A DNA stretch of 64,000 nt from JAJEAO01 sp963667635 (GTDB taxonomy: Bacteria; Acidobacteriota; Vicinamibacteria; Marinacidobacterales; Marinacidobacteraceae): the NCBI GenBank assembly GCA_965232015.1, contig OZ246946.1, positions 1,736,001 to 1,800,000 of the forward strand, in the 5' to 3' direction. The notes below the pieces were generated by a model. That model saw nothing but the letters and a program-made list of their open reading frames with translations, made no database searches and was not told where the DNA came from. Shown here one piece after another: positions 49,488-58,613 of the stretch. The translations under genes were made by a program, and so were the position numbers. How positions within the stretch are numbered: the stretch's first letter is position 1; every line of letters begins with the position of its first letter.

Positions 49488-50037
49488 TCAGACCCAGGAG
49501 GCCGTCGGGCAGATCGAGCACGAGGCGGGAGGCCGGGAGGTCCACTTCGACGCAGAGGGCCTCGACGAACGGGATCAGATCCTCCCCGCCCCCCTCTCCG
49601 CGGAGCACGAGCAGGCTGGGACCGGCGGTGTCCTCGAGCCCGACGATCTCGCCGAGGCGGCGTCCGTCGCGGGCCTCCGCGGTGCAGCCGACGAGGTCGT
49701 CGAGGTAGAACTGGCCGTCTGGAGGCGCAACGCGCTCGGAGGGCCGGATCCGGAGTTCATGCGCCCGGAGCGTTTCGGCGCCGGAGATGTCGCGCACGCC
49801 CTCGAAACGCAGGACTGGCCGCCCCTTCAGGAGACGCACCGATGCGATGGCGCGACGGACGCCGGCGCGGCCGGAGAGCCCGGTCTCGACCGCTGGAATC
49901 TCGAGGAATCGGGCCGGGTCGTCGGTCAGCGCCTCGACGACGACTTCGCCGCGGCGGCCGAACGGCCGGGCTACGCGGCCGACGACGACATCGGCCGCCT
50001 CGCCTGGCGGTGCGGCGGATGCCGTCGGGCTGCCCAT
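49477..50037 (-). CDS. rimM: 16S rRNA maturation factor RimM
   Basis: This 186-residue protein assists 30S head assembly. It has the RimM start VVVGRVARPFGRRGEVVVEAL, the barrel with LRFEGVRDISGAETLRAHEL, and the PRC-barrel end with FYLDDLVGCTAEARDGRRLG and IPFVEALCVEVDLPASRLV. ATG 50037 is the given start; about fifteen extra residues precede the domain. It lies between rpsP and trmD, with a 93-base gap to rpsP. The KH protein (KhpA) often encoded between rpsP and rimM is absent. Confidence 0.92.
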   Translation of the reverse strand: MGSPTASAAPPGEAADVVVGRVARPFGRRGEVVVEALTDDPARFLEIPAVETGLSGRAGVRRAIASVRLLKGRPVLRFEGVRDISGAETLRAHELRIRPSERVAPPDGQFYLDDLVGCTAEARDGRRLGEIVGLEDTAGPSLLVLRGEGGGEDLIPFVEALCVEVDLPASRLVLDLPDGLLGLNAR

Positions 50038-50130
50038 GGTGTCGAGTGCGATCGGATCACGCAGCGGCGAAGAGTTCGATGGAAAGCCGGAGTCCCGGGC
50101 GGGTGGGGAGCGCGGCGATGCGCCCCGGCC

Positions 50131-50421
50131 CTAGCTCTCGGGATCGGAGGGGGCGGCTTCGGCGTCGGCGTCGGCCGCGGAGGACGTCCGCTTCAGGAGG
50201 GTCCGCACCGTGGCGGTCGGCTGCGCCCCCTGCCCCATCCAGTAACGGGTCCGCTCGGAATCCACCGAGAGGCGGCCCTCGGCGTCCTTGGGCAAGCGCG
50301 GGTGGTAGTGCCCGACGGTCTCGACAATGCGACCCACGCGGCCACAGCGGGTGTCCGAGACCACGACGCGGAAATGGGCGTCCCGTTTCCGGCCGGTGCG
50401 GGCGAGTCGTATGTTCAACAT
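50131..50421 (-). CDS. rpsP: 30S ribosomal protein S16
   Basis: This 96-residue protein starts with MLNIRLARTGRKRDAHFRV, followed by VSDTRCGRVGRIVETVGHY, RLPKDAEGRLSVDSERTRYWMGQGAQ in the core, and TVRTLLKR. Its acidic tail (DADAEAAPSDPES) exceeds the usual 80 residues. It opens the rpsP-rimM-trmD-rplS operon. TAGACT about 60 bases upstream (near 50487) could be a -10. Confidence 0.93.
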   Translation of the reverse strand: MLNIRLARTGRKRDAHFRVVVSDTRCGRVGRIVETVGHYHPRLPKDAEGRLSVDSERTRYWMGQGAQPTATVRTLLKRTSSAADADAEAAPSDPES

Positions 50422-50544
50422 GGTGGGGTCAATCGGAGTTCCGGGGACCGCCTGCGGGAGGCGGCGCGGCGCTCGGAGTCGGGGGAGTCTAACAGGCTGA
50501 GGGCCTGGAGCGCTCCATAGCGCCGGTCAGGTCGGCCTCTCGGT

Positions 50545-50580
50545 GCCGGCCCCCCACCGGGAGAACTGGTGGAGTCCGGC
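50545..50580. repeat. palindromic repeat variant (as at 13219-13268)
   Basis: GCCGG, then CCCCCCACCGGGAGAACTGG, then TGGAGTCCGGC, identical in core to the copy at 13222. It lies between era and rpsP, immediately next to the era stop. A TGGAGCGCTCCATAGCG block (about 50503-50520) just before it recalls the ATGGAGCG flank of the CTCT family. Confidence 0.8.
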
Positions 50581-50588
50581 GCTCCGGG

Positions 50589-51521
50589 TCATCCATCGAG
50601 GCCGAGATCCCGGAGGATGCCCGGATTGTCCCGCCAGCGGCGGCGTACCTTGACCTGGAGCCCGAGGAAGACCCGGCGCCTGAGCCGTTTCTCGAGCGCG
50701 AGGCGCGCCTCGGTCCCGATCTTCTTCAGCATCCGCCCGCCGCGGCCGATCACGATGCCCCGCTGGGAGTCGCGATCGAGCAGCACGGAGGCCTCGACCC
50801 GAACGAGATCGCCGGAGTCGTCGTACGCCTCGATCCGAACCGCGGCGGCGTGGGGAACCTCCTGTCTCAAATTCCGGAGCATCCGCTCCCGGACGAGCTC
50901 GGAGGCGAAGAACGCCTCGGGAAGGTCGGTGATCTGCCCCTCCTCGTAGAGCGGCGGGCTGAACGGGAGGCTGTGTCGGAGACGCTCCACCAGCGGCCCC
51001 GACACCCCGGCCCCGGTGCGCGCCGAGAAGACGAGCACCTCCCCGGTCCGGCGTTCCCGGTAGATCGCTTCGAGCGCGGCGATCTGGCGGGACGAGGCCG
51101 CGTCCGCCTTGTTCAGACCCACGACCCGCGGCCCGGGAAAACGCGCCATCCGGCGCAGCAGGTTCGATGAGGCGTCGGAGAAGGGAAGCGTGGCGTCCAC
51201 CACCGCGAGCGCCACGTCGGCCCCGCCGAGACTCTCTCCCACCGCTCGCATCATCGCATGCCCCAATCGGGTCTTCGGCCGATGGACTCCGGGGGTGTCG
51301 AGGAGGACGATCTCCACCCCGGGTCGGCGGGCGATGCCGAGGATGCGCCGGCGCGTGGTCTGCGGCTTCCCCGAGACGATGGCGAGGCGGCGCCCCACCA
51401 ACCGGTTGAGCAGGGTGGACTTGCCCGCCCCCGGCAGACCGACGATGGCGACGAATCCGGCTCGATGGGAGGGGTCCCCGCCGATCGGGGCCGCTGGCGG
51501 ACCGCCGTCGCCGCCCATCAA
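50589..51521 (-). CDS. era: GTPase Era
   Basis: This 310-residue GTPase is needed for 30S maturation. G1 is GLPGAGKS (28-35), the switch I GKPQTTRRRI and G3 LLDTPGVHRPKTRLGHAM are typical of Era, G4 is LNKADA, and G5 is FSARTG. The C-terminal KH domain has VIGRGGRMLKKIG and the ending VFLGLQVKVRRRWRDN. The order phoH-pgpH-ybeY-corC-era is a common bacterial cluster. Its start overlaps the corC-like stop (ATGA). Confidence 0.95.
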   Translation of the reverse strand: MMGGDGGPPAAPIGGDPSHRAGFVAIVGLPGAGKSTLLNRLVGRRLAIVSGKPQTTRRRILGIARRPGVEIVLLDTPGVHRPKTRLGHAMMRAVGESLGGADVALAVVDATLPFSDASSNLLRRMARFPGPRVVGLNKADAASSRQIAALEAIYRERRTGEVLVFSARTGAGVSGPLVERLRHSLPFSPPLYEEGQITDLPEAFFASELVRERMLRNLRQEVPHAAAVRIEAYDDSGDLVRVEASVLLDRDSQRGIVIGRGGRMLKKIGTEARLALEKRLRRRVFLGLQVKVRRRWRDNPGILRDLGLDG

Positions 51522-52759
51522 CCGGACTCTCCCGGTTCGGGCAGCGGCTTGATCCGGACCCGCAACACCCGCCGCTCATCCGCCTCGAGGACCTCGATCG
51601 AGAGACCGTGCCTCCGGAGCGTCTCGCCCGCCGCCGGAATCCGTCCCCACGCCGCCAGCACGAATCCGGAGACGGTGTCGAAGGAGGCGCCGCGGAGCGA
51701 CTCGGGGAACGGGATCCCGGCCGAGCGCGCCACCTCGTCCACCTCGGCGGCCCCGCGCACGAGAACCGCGCCGTCCGGCTCCGAAACCAGATCCGGTTCC
51801 GCCGGGGAGTCGTCGTCATGGACCTCGCCCACGACCTCCTCCGAGATGTCGCGCAGCGTCACGATGCCGGAAACGCTGGCGTGTTCGTCCACGACCACCG
51901 CGAACGTCTGCCGCGAGGACCGGAACTCGCGCAGCAGATCGTCCACGCGCTTCGTCTCGGGAACGACCGGCGCCGGTCGGGCCAGCGAGGCGATCCCCTC
52001 CCGACCGCCGCCGCCGCCGAACAGATCCACGCAATCCACCACCCCGAGCACCAGGTCTCCGTCGCCGAACACCGGGATCCGGTGGTGGCGGCTTCCGGTG
52101 ACGACGGCCCGGGCATCGGCCCGCGTCGCCTCCGCGCCGAGGGAGACCACCTGGGGGCGTGGCGTCATGACTTCGCGCACGAGCGTGTCGTCGAGCTCGA
52201 GCACCCCGCGCACCATCTCGGCCTCGTCGCTTTCGAGGATGCCCTCCTCGGCGCCGGTCTCGAGGAACGCCGCAACTTCCTCGTTGGTGGCGTCGTCGTC
52301 GGGCTCGGGGGTGAGCGGGAAGGCCCGGCGCAGCTGCCGAAGCATCGGTTCTGCGACCGGGCGCGACAGCCGCTCCCAGCGCCGGAACCAGGGCAGCAGC
52401 CGAACGAGGACATCCTCCGGATCCCGGAGCAGGACCGCCGACGGGATCACCTCGCGGAGCAGGAACCACGCGGCCGCGGCCGCCGCGGCCACCGGGAGAG
52501 CCGGCGCCGCCGGGACCAGGCCGGCCCCATCGAGCGCCAGGACCCCCACCGCGGCGCCGCAGGCGAGCCCACCGCGCGCCGGGATCAGAACGGCGAGCGG
52601 GTCGGCGAGCCGTTCCCGGTGGGCGCGGGCCTCCTCGCCGCGATCACCCAGCGCCCGGATCGCGATCGGACTCGAGGCGAAGAACGCGATCTCGAACAGG
52701 GCGGACAGCACGACGAGCGCGCCGGCGCCGAGGAGCAGGGCCGCCCAGACGGCCGTCAC
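51518..52759 (-). CDS. CorC/CNNM-type membrane protein (DUF21-CBS-CorC_HlyC)
   Basis: This 413-residue protein has an N-terminal membrane domain of the DUF21 type (about residues 1-150, ALLLGAGALVVLSALFEIAFFASSPIAIRAL). A CBS pair (VREVMTPRPQVVSLGAEATR, HRIPVFGDGDLVLGVVDCVDL and VVDEHASVSGIVTLRDISEEV) and the small CorC_HlyC domain at the end follow. Such proteins are linked to Mg2+ or Co2+ export and homeostasis. Its start overlaps ybeY by four bases. The DUF21 part is somewhat diverged, but no lesion is seen. Confidence 0.85.
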   Translation of the reverse strand: MTAVWAALLLGAGALVVLSALFEIAFFASSPIAIRALGDRGEEARAHRERLADPLAVLIPARGGLACGAAVGVLALDGAGLVPAAPALPVAAAAAAAWFLLREVIPSAVLLRDPEDVLVRLLPWFRRWERLSRPVAEPMLRQLRRAFPLTPEPDDDATNEEVAAFLETGAEEGILESDEAEMVRGVLELDDTLVREVMTPRPQVVSLGAEATRADARAVVTGSRHHRIPVFGDGDLVLGVVDCVDLFGGGGGREGIASLARPAPVVPETKRVDDLLREFRSSRQTFAVVVDEHASVSGIVTLRDISEEVVGEVHDDDSPAEPDLVSEPDGAVLVRGAAEVDEVARSAGIPFPESLRGASFDTVSGFVLAAWGRIPAAGETLRRHGLSIEVLEADERRVLRVRIKPLPEPGESG

Positions 52760-53244
52760 GACTCGTCCCCGGACCGCACCGGGAGCCCGTGACGCTTCCG
52801 GAGCAGGGCCTCCAGCCGGTGCATTTCGCCCCGGTCCCGCTCGTGGTCCCAGCCGAACAGGTGGAGCAGGCCGTGAACCGACAGGACGCGCAGCTCGGCA
52901 TCGAGGCTGTAGTCGTGCTCCGCGGCCTGGCGGGCGGCGGTCTCGGCGGCGATCGCCAGATCGCCCAGGTAGGGATCGTCCTCCGGACCGTCCGCCAGAT
53001 CGGCCGGGAACGCCAGGACGTCGGTGGTGCGGTCGAAACCGCGGTAGGTCCGGTTCAGCTCGCGCATCGCGCGATCGGAGACGATCCGGAGCGTCGCGCC
53101 GCGCCGATCCCCCGGCGCCACGTCGGCGGCGATCCGGGAGAGGAAGCGGGCGAGCCCGGCGGAGTCCACCGGGAACCCGCGCTGTCGGTTCTGAACCTCG
53201 AACCGACCGGGTTCGGGAGGGCCACCGCCCTCGGGGTCATCCAC
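52756..53244 (-). CDS. ybeY: endoribonuclease YbeY
   Basis: This 162-residue metalloprotein acts in 16S rRNA 3' maturation and quality control. Hallmarks are LNRTYRGFDRTTDVLAFP, PYLGDLAIAAETAARQA and the zinc motif LSVHGLLHLFGWDHERDRGEMH (HGxLHLxGxDH). The first 25 residues are a Gly/Pro-rich leader. It overlaps both neighbours, pgpH-like by eight bases and corC-like by four. Confidence 0.94.
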   Translation of the reverse strand: MDDPEGGGPPEPGRFEVQNRQRGFPVDSAGLARFLSRIAADVAPGDRRGATLRIVSDRAMRELNRTYRGFDRTTDVLAFPADLADGPEDDPYLGDLAIAAETAARQAAEHDYSLDAELRVLSVHGLLHLFGWDHERDRGEMHRLEALLRKRHGLPVRSGDES

Positions 53245-55540
53245 GGGCCGGCCTCCCGAAGTCGAAACCCGGATACGAGAGGCGCTTGTGGTGGATGCCG
53301 AGCAGCGTCGAGAGCAGGCTGTGGCGAATCCGTTTCATGTCGCGCAGCGTGATATCGCACTCGACGAGCTGGTCGTCGTCCACGACGGCTTCGAGAATCC
53401 GGTCCACGACCCGCTCGAACTTTTCGCGGGTGGGTTCCTCGACGCTGCGGGCGGCCGCCTCCACGCTGTCCGCGATCATGATGATGGCCGCCTCGCGGGT
53501 CTGCGGCCGGGGCCCCTGGTACCGGAACGCCTCCTCCTCGACCATCTCGCCCCGGGCCTCCGCCGCCAGCCGCGCCTTCTCGTAGAACACCCGGATGAGC
53601 CGCGTGCCGTGATGCTGCGGGATCACGTCGAGGACGTCCTTGGGCAGGTTCAGGTTCTTCGCCGCCTGGATCCCCTCCGTCACATGGCGGCGGATGATGC
53701 CGGCGCTTTCCTCGGGAGCGAGGTCGTCGTGAGGACTCGATCCCCGGAAGTTCTCCACGAAGTAGTTGGCCCGACTCAACTTCCCGATGTCGTGGTAGAG
53801 CGCCGCGGCGGCGCAGAACGTGGAGTTGGCCCCCACCGAATCGGCGGCGGCCTCCGACAGGAGCCCCACGAGGACGCTGTGCTGGTAGGTCCCGGGCGCG
53901 CCGAGGGCGAGTTGACGCAGGACCGGGTTGTCCCGGCGGGCGAGCTCCATCAGCCGGAGTTCGCTGGTCCGCTCGAACACCGGCTCGAGCAGCGGGAGCA
54001 GGACGGTCACGACCGGCGCCGCGAGCACGCCTCCGACGAAAGCGCTCGCGGCCTCGAAGACGATGCGGGTGAGTCCCCCGCCCCCCCCGCCCCCGACGAG
54101 CGCCAGCGCCACGATCAGACCCGCCCCCACCAGTCCGATCCGGGCTCCCACCCGGAGGAGGTGCGCCCGGCGCTCGAAATGGAAGTAGAAGACGATCCCG
54201 GCGAAACCGGTGAGGAGGGCGAACAGGCCGAGGGTCAGGTTCCCGGTCATGAGCGTCAGGGCGATGGAGAAGAGCGTCTGGGTGACCACCGCCGAACGCC
54301 GATTCTCGAGGGCCGAGATGATGAGCGCCACCGAAGCCACCGGAACCGCCCACACGTACACCGCCGGATCCGAAAACGGCTCGGCGACGAGCTGCGCCGC
54401 CACCGCCCGGCCCAGAAAACCTGCGCCGCGGCTCGCGACCAGATGGATCAGGATGACGGCGCCGGCGAGCGCAAAGGCGTGCGCCTGCCATCGCGGCTCC
54501 TCGCGCGCCGGAGCCAGCAGGAAACCCAGCAGGACGGCGAGCAGCGCGGAAAACGCCATCGCGCCCAGCCCGGCCCACGCGGAGGTTCCGTCCGAAGGCG
54601 TCCGCATGGCCTGCATCAGGTAGCCGGCCAGCGGCGTCACCTCGTCGCCGGCCCGCACGATCGTGCGACCGCGCCGCACCTGGATCACGACCGGGTCCAC
54701 CGCCTCCTGGGCGGCGTTGCGCAGATCGGTGGTCTCGACCTCGTTGTGGAGGAGGGTGGGTCGCACCAGACTCGCGGCCAGCGCCGCGAGCACGCGCCGG
54801 CGGGCGGTGTCGAGCTCCGAGATCGCGAGGACCTGGAGTTCCACGGCGCGGCGGGCCTCGTCCACCGACAGCACGTTCGAGAAATCAGCGATCACGGTGG
54901 TGCCGCCGCCCTGGGGGTCGCGGCGCTGGATGCGGCGCTGGAGCGCGGCGAGCGCGCCCTTCTCGGCGAGGATGTCGCGGGCCAGGACGCTGGTCACGGC
55001 GTCGGTCAGACTCTGCTGAACCTGCTCGCCGAACTCCGTTTCGAGGAGCAGTTCCAGCGAGTCCGGCGCCACCTCGACGCCGATCGTCCGATCGAGGCTC
55101 TCGGGGAAGTCCGACTCCTCGACGATCCCGGCGGCAAGCGCCGCCCGGCCGAACTCGAAGGACCGGGCGATCCGGAGGCGCACCTCCTCCCGGACCTGGG
55201 CGTTGAAGTCGTAAACGTCGGGGACCAGCTCGACCGCCTCGCGGCGCCGCACTTCGGTCGCCGCCTCGTCCTCGTAGGTGAAGTCCTCCGTGGCGCTGAC
55301 GGTGCGCGCGGCGATCTCGCCCACCTCGTAGATCGCTGGATCGAGCCCGAGTCCAGGCCAGATGAGGAGCCCGGTGGCGACGGCGAAGAGCGCCCCGATG
55401 AGCTGGGTGCGCGCGAACAGCGCGTCCCGCCACCGCATCAACGTCTGAAACACCCGCGTCCTGAGCTCGGGAGGAAGACCGTCGCCAGCGGACCGGGCGC
55501 CGGCGGCCGCGTCACTCCGGAGCGGCGGGTCGGGCGCCAC
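53237..55540 (-). CDS. pgpH: 7TMR-HD family phosphohydrolase (PgpH/YqfF-like)
   Basis: This 767-residue membrane protein has one N-terminal helix, an extracytoplasmic 7TMR-HDED part (about residues 60-290), seven membrane segments (about 300-500) and a cytoplasmic HD domain. The HD domain shows LALGAPGTYQHSVLVGLLSEAAAD split around the first His, ALYHDIGKLSRANYF (HD pair) and DVIPQHHGTRLI. In Firmicutes such proteins degrade c-di-AMP. Whether this organism makes c-di-AMP is not visible here. It lies between phoH and ybeY, a conserved context. Its GC-rich internal TM stretches have poly-Gly (GGGGGGG near residue 490). Confidence 0.9.
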   Translation of the reverse strand: MAPDPPLRSDAAAGARSAGDGLPPELRTRVFQTLMRWRDALFARTQLIGALFAVATGLLIWPGLGLDPAIYEVGEIAARTVSATEDFTYEDEAATEVRRREAVELVPDVYDFNAQVREEVRLRIARSFEFGRAALAAGIVEESDFPESLDRTIGVEVAPDSLELLLETEFGEQVQQSLTDAVTSVLARDILAEKGALAALQRRIQRRDPQGGGTTVIADFSNVLSVDEARRAVELQVLAISELDTARRRVLAALAASLVRPTLLHNEVETTDLRNAAQEAVDPVVIQVRRGRTIVRAGDEVTPLAGYLMQAMRTPSDGTSAWAGLGAMAFSALLAVLLGFLLAPAREEPRWQAHAFALAGAVILIHLVASRGAGFLGRAVAAQLVAEPFSDPAVYVWAVPVASVALIISALENRRSAVVTQTLFSIALTLMTGNLTLGLFALLTGFAGIVFYFHFERRAHLLRVGARIGLVGAGLIVALALVGGGGGGGLTRIVFEAASAFVGGVLAAPVVTVLLPLLEPVFERTSELRLMELARRDNPVLRQLALGAPGTYQHSVLVGLLSEAAADSVGANSTFCAAAALYHDIGKLSRANYFVENFRGSSPHDDLAPEESAGIIRRHVTEGIQAAKNLNLPKDVLDVIPQHHGTRLIRVFYEKARLAAEARGEMVEEEAFRYQGPRPQTREAAIIMIADSVEAAARSVEEPTREKFERVVDRILEAVVDDDQLVECDITLRDMKRIRHSLLSTLLGIHHKRLSYPGFDFGRPARG

Positions 55541-55561
55541 GGATCCTCGGACCGGAGGGAC

Positions 55562-56575
55562 TCAGCCCGGCAGGGCGGCGGGCTCGTCCACCGGGTCGGC
55601 GGCGGAGGCGCGATTCCGGCGGGCGGCCCGGGCCTGTTCGCTGCGGGCGTAGGCCCTCACGATCTGCTGCACCAGTCGGTGCCGGACGACGTCGGAGTCC
55701 TCCAGGCGGACCAGCCCCACGTCGCCGAGGTGCCCCACGATCGAGAGGCACTCCACGAGGCCGCTGACGCGCCCGGGGGGCAGGTCGTTCTGGGTTATGT
55801 CCCCGGTGACGACGGCCCGGGTTCCGTTCCCCATGCGGGTCAGGAACATCTTCATCTGCTCCGAAGTCGTGTTCTGCGCCTCGTCGAGGATGATGAACGC
55901 GTCGTTCAGGGTCCGGCCCCGCATGAACGCGATCGGGGCGATTTCGATCACGCCCCGCTCGCGCAGGCGCTGGGCCCGCTCCGGTTCCATCATGTCGTGG
56001 AGCGCATCGTAGAGCGGGCGCAGATAGGGGTCCACCTTGTCGATGAGGTCGCCAGGCAGGAAGCCCAGTTTCTCGCCCGCCTCCACCGCCGGTCGGGTCA
56101 GGACGATGCGTCGGACCTGTTGCGCCCGAAGCGACTCGACCGCCACCGCCATCGCCAGCCAGGTCTTGCCGGTGCCAGCCGGTCCCACCCCGAGGACGAG
56201 TTCCTTGGCGCGCAGCGCCCGGATGTACTCGAGCTGACCGAGGCTCCGCGGCCGAACGATCTTGCCCGGGGCGGGCCGAATCACCGTGTCCACGAAGTAG
56301 TCGCGCAGGGAGGCCCCCGGATCCTGGCTCAGGATCCGAAGCGCCGCCTGCACATCGGTCCTCCGGCAGCGCCGACCCAGCTCGCCGCGCAGCTCGGCCA
56401 GACCCTCGAGCGCCGCGCTCAGCAGGGCGATGCGGTCGCCCGGCCCTTCGGCGAGCAGGATGTCGCCGCGACTCGCGAGCACGAGTCCGGTGGAGTCCTC
56501 GAGGGACCGGAGACTCCGGTCGCGGATGCCGAAGAACGAGAGGCCACCCGCTCCCGGGATCGGAATGCGGGTCAT
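55562..56575 (-). CDS. phoH: PhoH-like ATPase
   Basis: This 337-residue ATPase of the PhoH/YbeZ family probably works with YbeY in RNA metabolism. It shows Walker A GPAGTGKT at residues 131-138, the neighbouring LTRPAVEAGEKLGFLPGD, Walker B in DAFIILDEAQNTT, VTGDITQNDLP and a late SDVVRHRLVQQIV. ATG 56575 is preferred: the family N-terminus begins soon after, while the longer GTG 56683 frame adds a Pro/Ala/Arg leader. It heads the phoH-pgpH-ybeY-corC-era run. Confidence 0.92.
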   Translation of the reverse strand: MTRIPIPGAGGLSFFGIRDRSLRSLEDSTGLVLASRGDILLAEGPGDRIALLSAALEGLAELRGELGRRCRRTDVQAALRILSQDPGASLRDYFVDTVIRPAPGKIVRPRSLGQLEYIRALRAKELVLGVGPAGTGKTWLAMAVAVESLRAQQVRRIVLTRPAVEAGEKLGFLPGDLIDKVDPYLRPLYDALHDMMEPERAQRLRERGVIEIAPIAFMRGRTLNDAFIILDEAQNTTSEQMKMFLTRMGNGTRAVVTGDITQNDLPPGRVSGLVECLSIVGHLGDVGLVRLEDSDVVRHRLVQQIVRAYARSEQARAARRNRASAADPVDEPAALPG

Positions 56576-56846
56576 GGGACGCAGCCCTCCGCCCGGGGCG
56601 GCGTCCGAAGGCGGGGCGGACGGAAGCGAGGGAGCCCGCGCGGTGGATCGCCGGCGCGGCCGCTCGGGAGGACGGCTCAGCACGGATGGCGACGGCGGTC
56701 GGAGGGCTGGGAGGCCTCCGCCACGGAACTCATGAGTCGGTTTGACGCTAACACAGCGCCGGATCGAATGCGAGCGCCCAACGGCTCACTCTTCGCAAGA
56801 TTGTCGTGCACCCACGGCCCACCCCGGTTGGCGGAAAGAGGTGCCG
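56576..56846. other. gap between aspS and phoH
   Basis: About 270 bases with no gene (the distal part is the 5' leader frame of phoH). The stretch near 56740 is less GC-rich (GTTTGACGCTAACACAGC) and may contain the phoH promoter, read on the minus strand with TTAGCGT as a possible -10. No terminator is seen after aspS. Confidence 0.4.
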
Positions 56847-58613
56847 TCAGTCGCGGTTCTTGAGGGCGACGCCCACTTCATCGAGCTGCGAAGGCCGTAC
56901 CGATCCCGGCGAGCCGGTCATGAGGTCGGTCGCGGAGGTGGTCTTGGGGAAGGCGATGACCTCCCGCAGGCTGCGGGCGCCGGCCGCGAGCATCGCGATC
57001 CGGTCGAAGCCGAGCGCAATCCCGCCGTGGGGCGGAGCGCCGTACTCGAGCGCCTCGAGAAAGAATCCGAACCGCTCGCGCGCCTCGTCGGGGGGGATCC
57101 GAAGCGCGTCGAAAATGCGCTGCTGGGTGCGCCGATCGTGGATCCGGATGCTGCCCCCGCCCAGTTCGTAACCGTTCGCGATGACGTCGTAGGCGAGCGA
57201 ACGGACCCGGAGCGGCTCGTCGGCGAGCAGGGGGAGATCTTCTGGATGGGGGCTCGTGAACGGGTGGTGGATCGAGGTGAGGCGCGACTCCGCCTCCGAC
57301 CAGCCGAACAGGGGGAAGTCGGTGACCCACGCCATCCGGAACGCGTCTATCCCGATCCAGCCCTCGCTCTCCGCGAGGCGTCGCCGCAGCGCGCCGAGCG
57401 CGACCGACGCGGCGCGGGGGTCCCCGGCCACGAGCAGCAGCAGATCGCCGGGGCCGCCGCCCGCGGCCTCGAGCAGCCGGATCAGGCGATCCGGCCCCAG
57501 CGTCCCGGCGAGCGGCGAGCGCACTGCCCCGTCGCGGAACGCGGCCCAGAACAGCCCGCCGGCCCCGGCGGCGACCGCGGCTCTCTGGAGCTCGTCGAGC
57601 CGCTTCCGGGAAAAGCCGGCGCACCCGGTCGCGGCGATCCCGCGGAGAGCGCCGCCGCCTTCGAGGATGCCGTCGAGGAGCCGGTGACCCGAGCCGCGGG
57701 CGAGGTCGGTCAGATCGCGGATGGCGGCGCCGTAGCGGAGATCGGGGCGGTCCACGCCGTAGCGGTCCATCGCCTCCGCGTAGGTGAACCGGGGAAACGG
57801 CGGACGCACTTCGATCCCGACCGCGCCGAGGGCCCGCCGGAACAGGCCTTCGGTGATCCCGATGACGAGCTCCGGATCGGCGAACGACATCTCGACGTCC
57901 ACCTGGGTGAACTCGGGCTGTCGGTCGGCCCGCAGGTCCTCGTCGCGGAAGCAGCGGGCGATCTGGTAGTAGCGGTCCATCCGCCCGATCATGAGGAGCT
58001 GCTTGAACAACTGGGGGGACTGGGGGAGGGCGTAGAACCGGCCCCGGTGGACCCGGGAGGGGACGAGATAGTCGCGCGCGCCTTCGGGAGTCGAACGGGT
58101 CAGGAACGGGGTCTCGACTTCGAGGAAACCGTGGCCGTCGAGGTGCGCCCGGATCTCGGAGGCGAGTCGCCCGCGGATCCGCAGATTGCGCTGGAGCCGG
58201 GGATGCCGGAGCTCCAGGTACCGGTAGCGCAGCCGCAGGTCCTCCGCCACGTCATCGGTCCCGGTCGCCGGGAACGGCGGCGTGCGCGCCTCGCTCAGAA
58301 CCCGTACGACGTCGGCCTCCAGCTCAATCTCCCCGGTATCCACCGCCGGGTTCACGGTCTCCGGCTCGCGAGCCAGAACCGTCCCCTCGACGGCGAGAAC
58401 CCACCAACCGCCCGCCTGTTTCGCCACCCCGGCGGCGGCGGTGTCCGGCCGAACGACGACCTGGGTAGTTCCGCGGTAGTCGCCCAGATCGAGGAACAGG
58501 AGCCCCCCCAGATCGCGCACCCGCTCCACCCAGCCCATCAGGACGACCCGTTCGCCGGCGTGGCGGCGCCGCAGCTCGGCGCAGTGGTGGGTCGGGCGGG
58601 TCGGAACGCTCAC
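56847..58613 (-). CDS. aspS: aspartyl-tRNA synthetase, bacterial type
   Basis: This 588-residue class II enzyme charges tRNA-Asp (and possibly tRNA-Asn if non-discriminating, which cannot be read here). It has an OB-fold anticodon domain (VLMGWVERVRDLGGLLFLDL), motif 2 YQIARCFRDEDLRADRQPEFTQ split around FRDEDLR, a GAD insert (about residues 290-410) typical of bacterial AspRS, and motif 3 GGIALGFDRIAML. GTG 58613 gives the expected start and lies in a GTGA overlap with the gamma-carbonic-anhydrase-like stop. Its length is usual (E. coli 590). Confidence 0.95.
   Translation of the reverse strand: MSVPTRPTHHCAELRRRHAGERVVLMGWVERVRDLGGLLFLDLGDYRGTTQVVVRPDTAAAGVAKQAGGWWVLAVEGTVLAREPETVNPAVDTGEIELEADVVRVLSEARTPPFPATGTDDVAEDLRLRYRYLELRHPRLQRNLRIRGRLASEIRAHLDGHGFLEVETPFLTRSTPEGARDYLVPSRVHRGRFYALPQSPQLFKQLLMIGRMDRYYQIARCFRDEDLRADRQPEFTQVDVEMSFADPELVIGITEGLFRRALGAVGIEVRPPFPRFTYAEAMDRYGVDRPDLRYGAAIRDLTDLARGSGHRLLDGILEGGGALRGIAATGCAGFSRKRLDELQRAAVAAGAGGLFWAAFRDGAVRSPLAGTLGPDRLIRLLEAAGGGPGDLLLLVAGDPRAASVALGALRRRLAESEGWIGIDAFRMAWVTDFPLFGWSEAESRLTSIHHPFTSPHPEDLPLLADEPLRVRSLAYDVIANGYELGGGSIRIHDRRTQQRIFDALRIPPDEARERFGFFLEALEYGAPPHGGIALGFDRIAMLAAGARSLREVIAFPKTTSATDLMTGSPGSVRPSQLDEVGVALKNRD

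Noticed and set aside
53288..56863. Plus-strand frame of 1191 codons
   Set aside because: It lies opposite pgpH, phoH and part of ybeY, all with intact motifs. The translation is His/Arg/Glu-rich, as expected of an antisense shadow.
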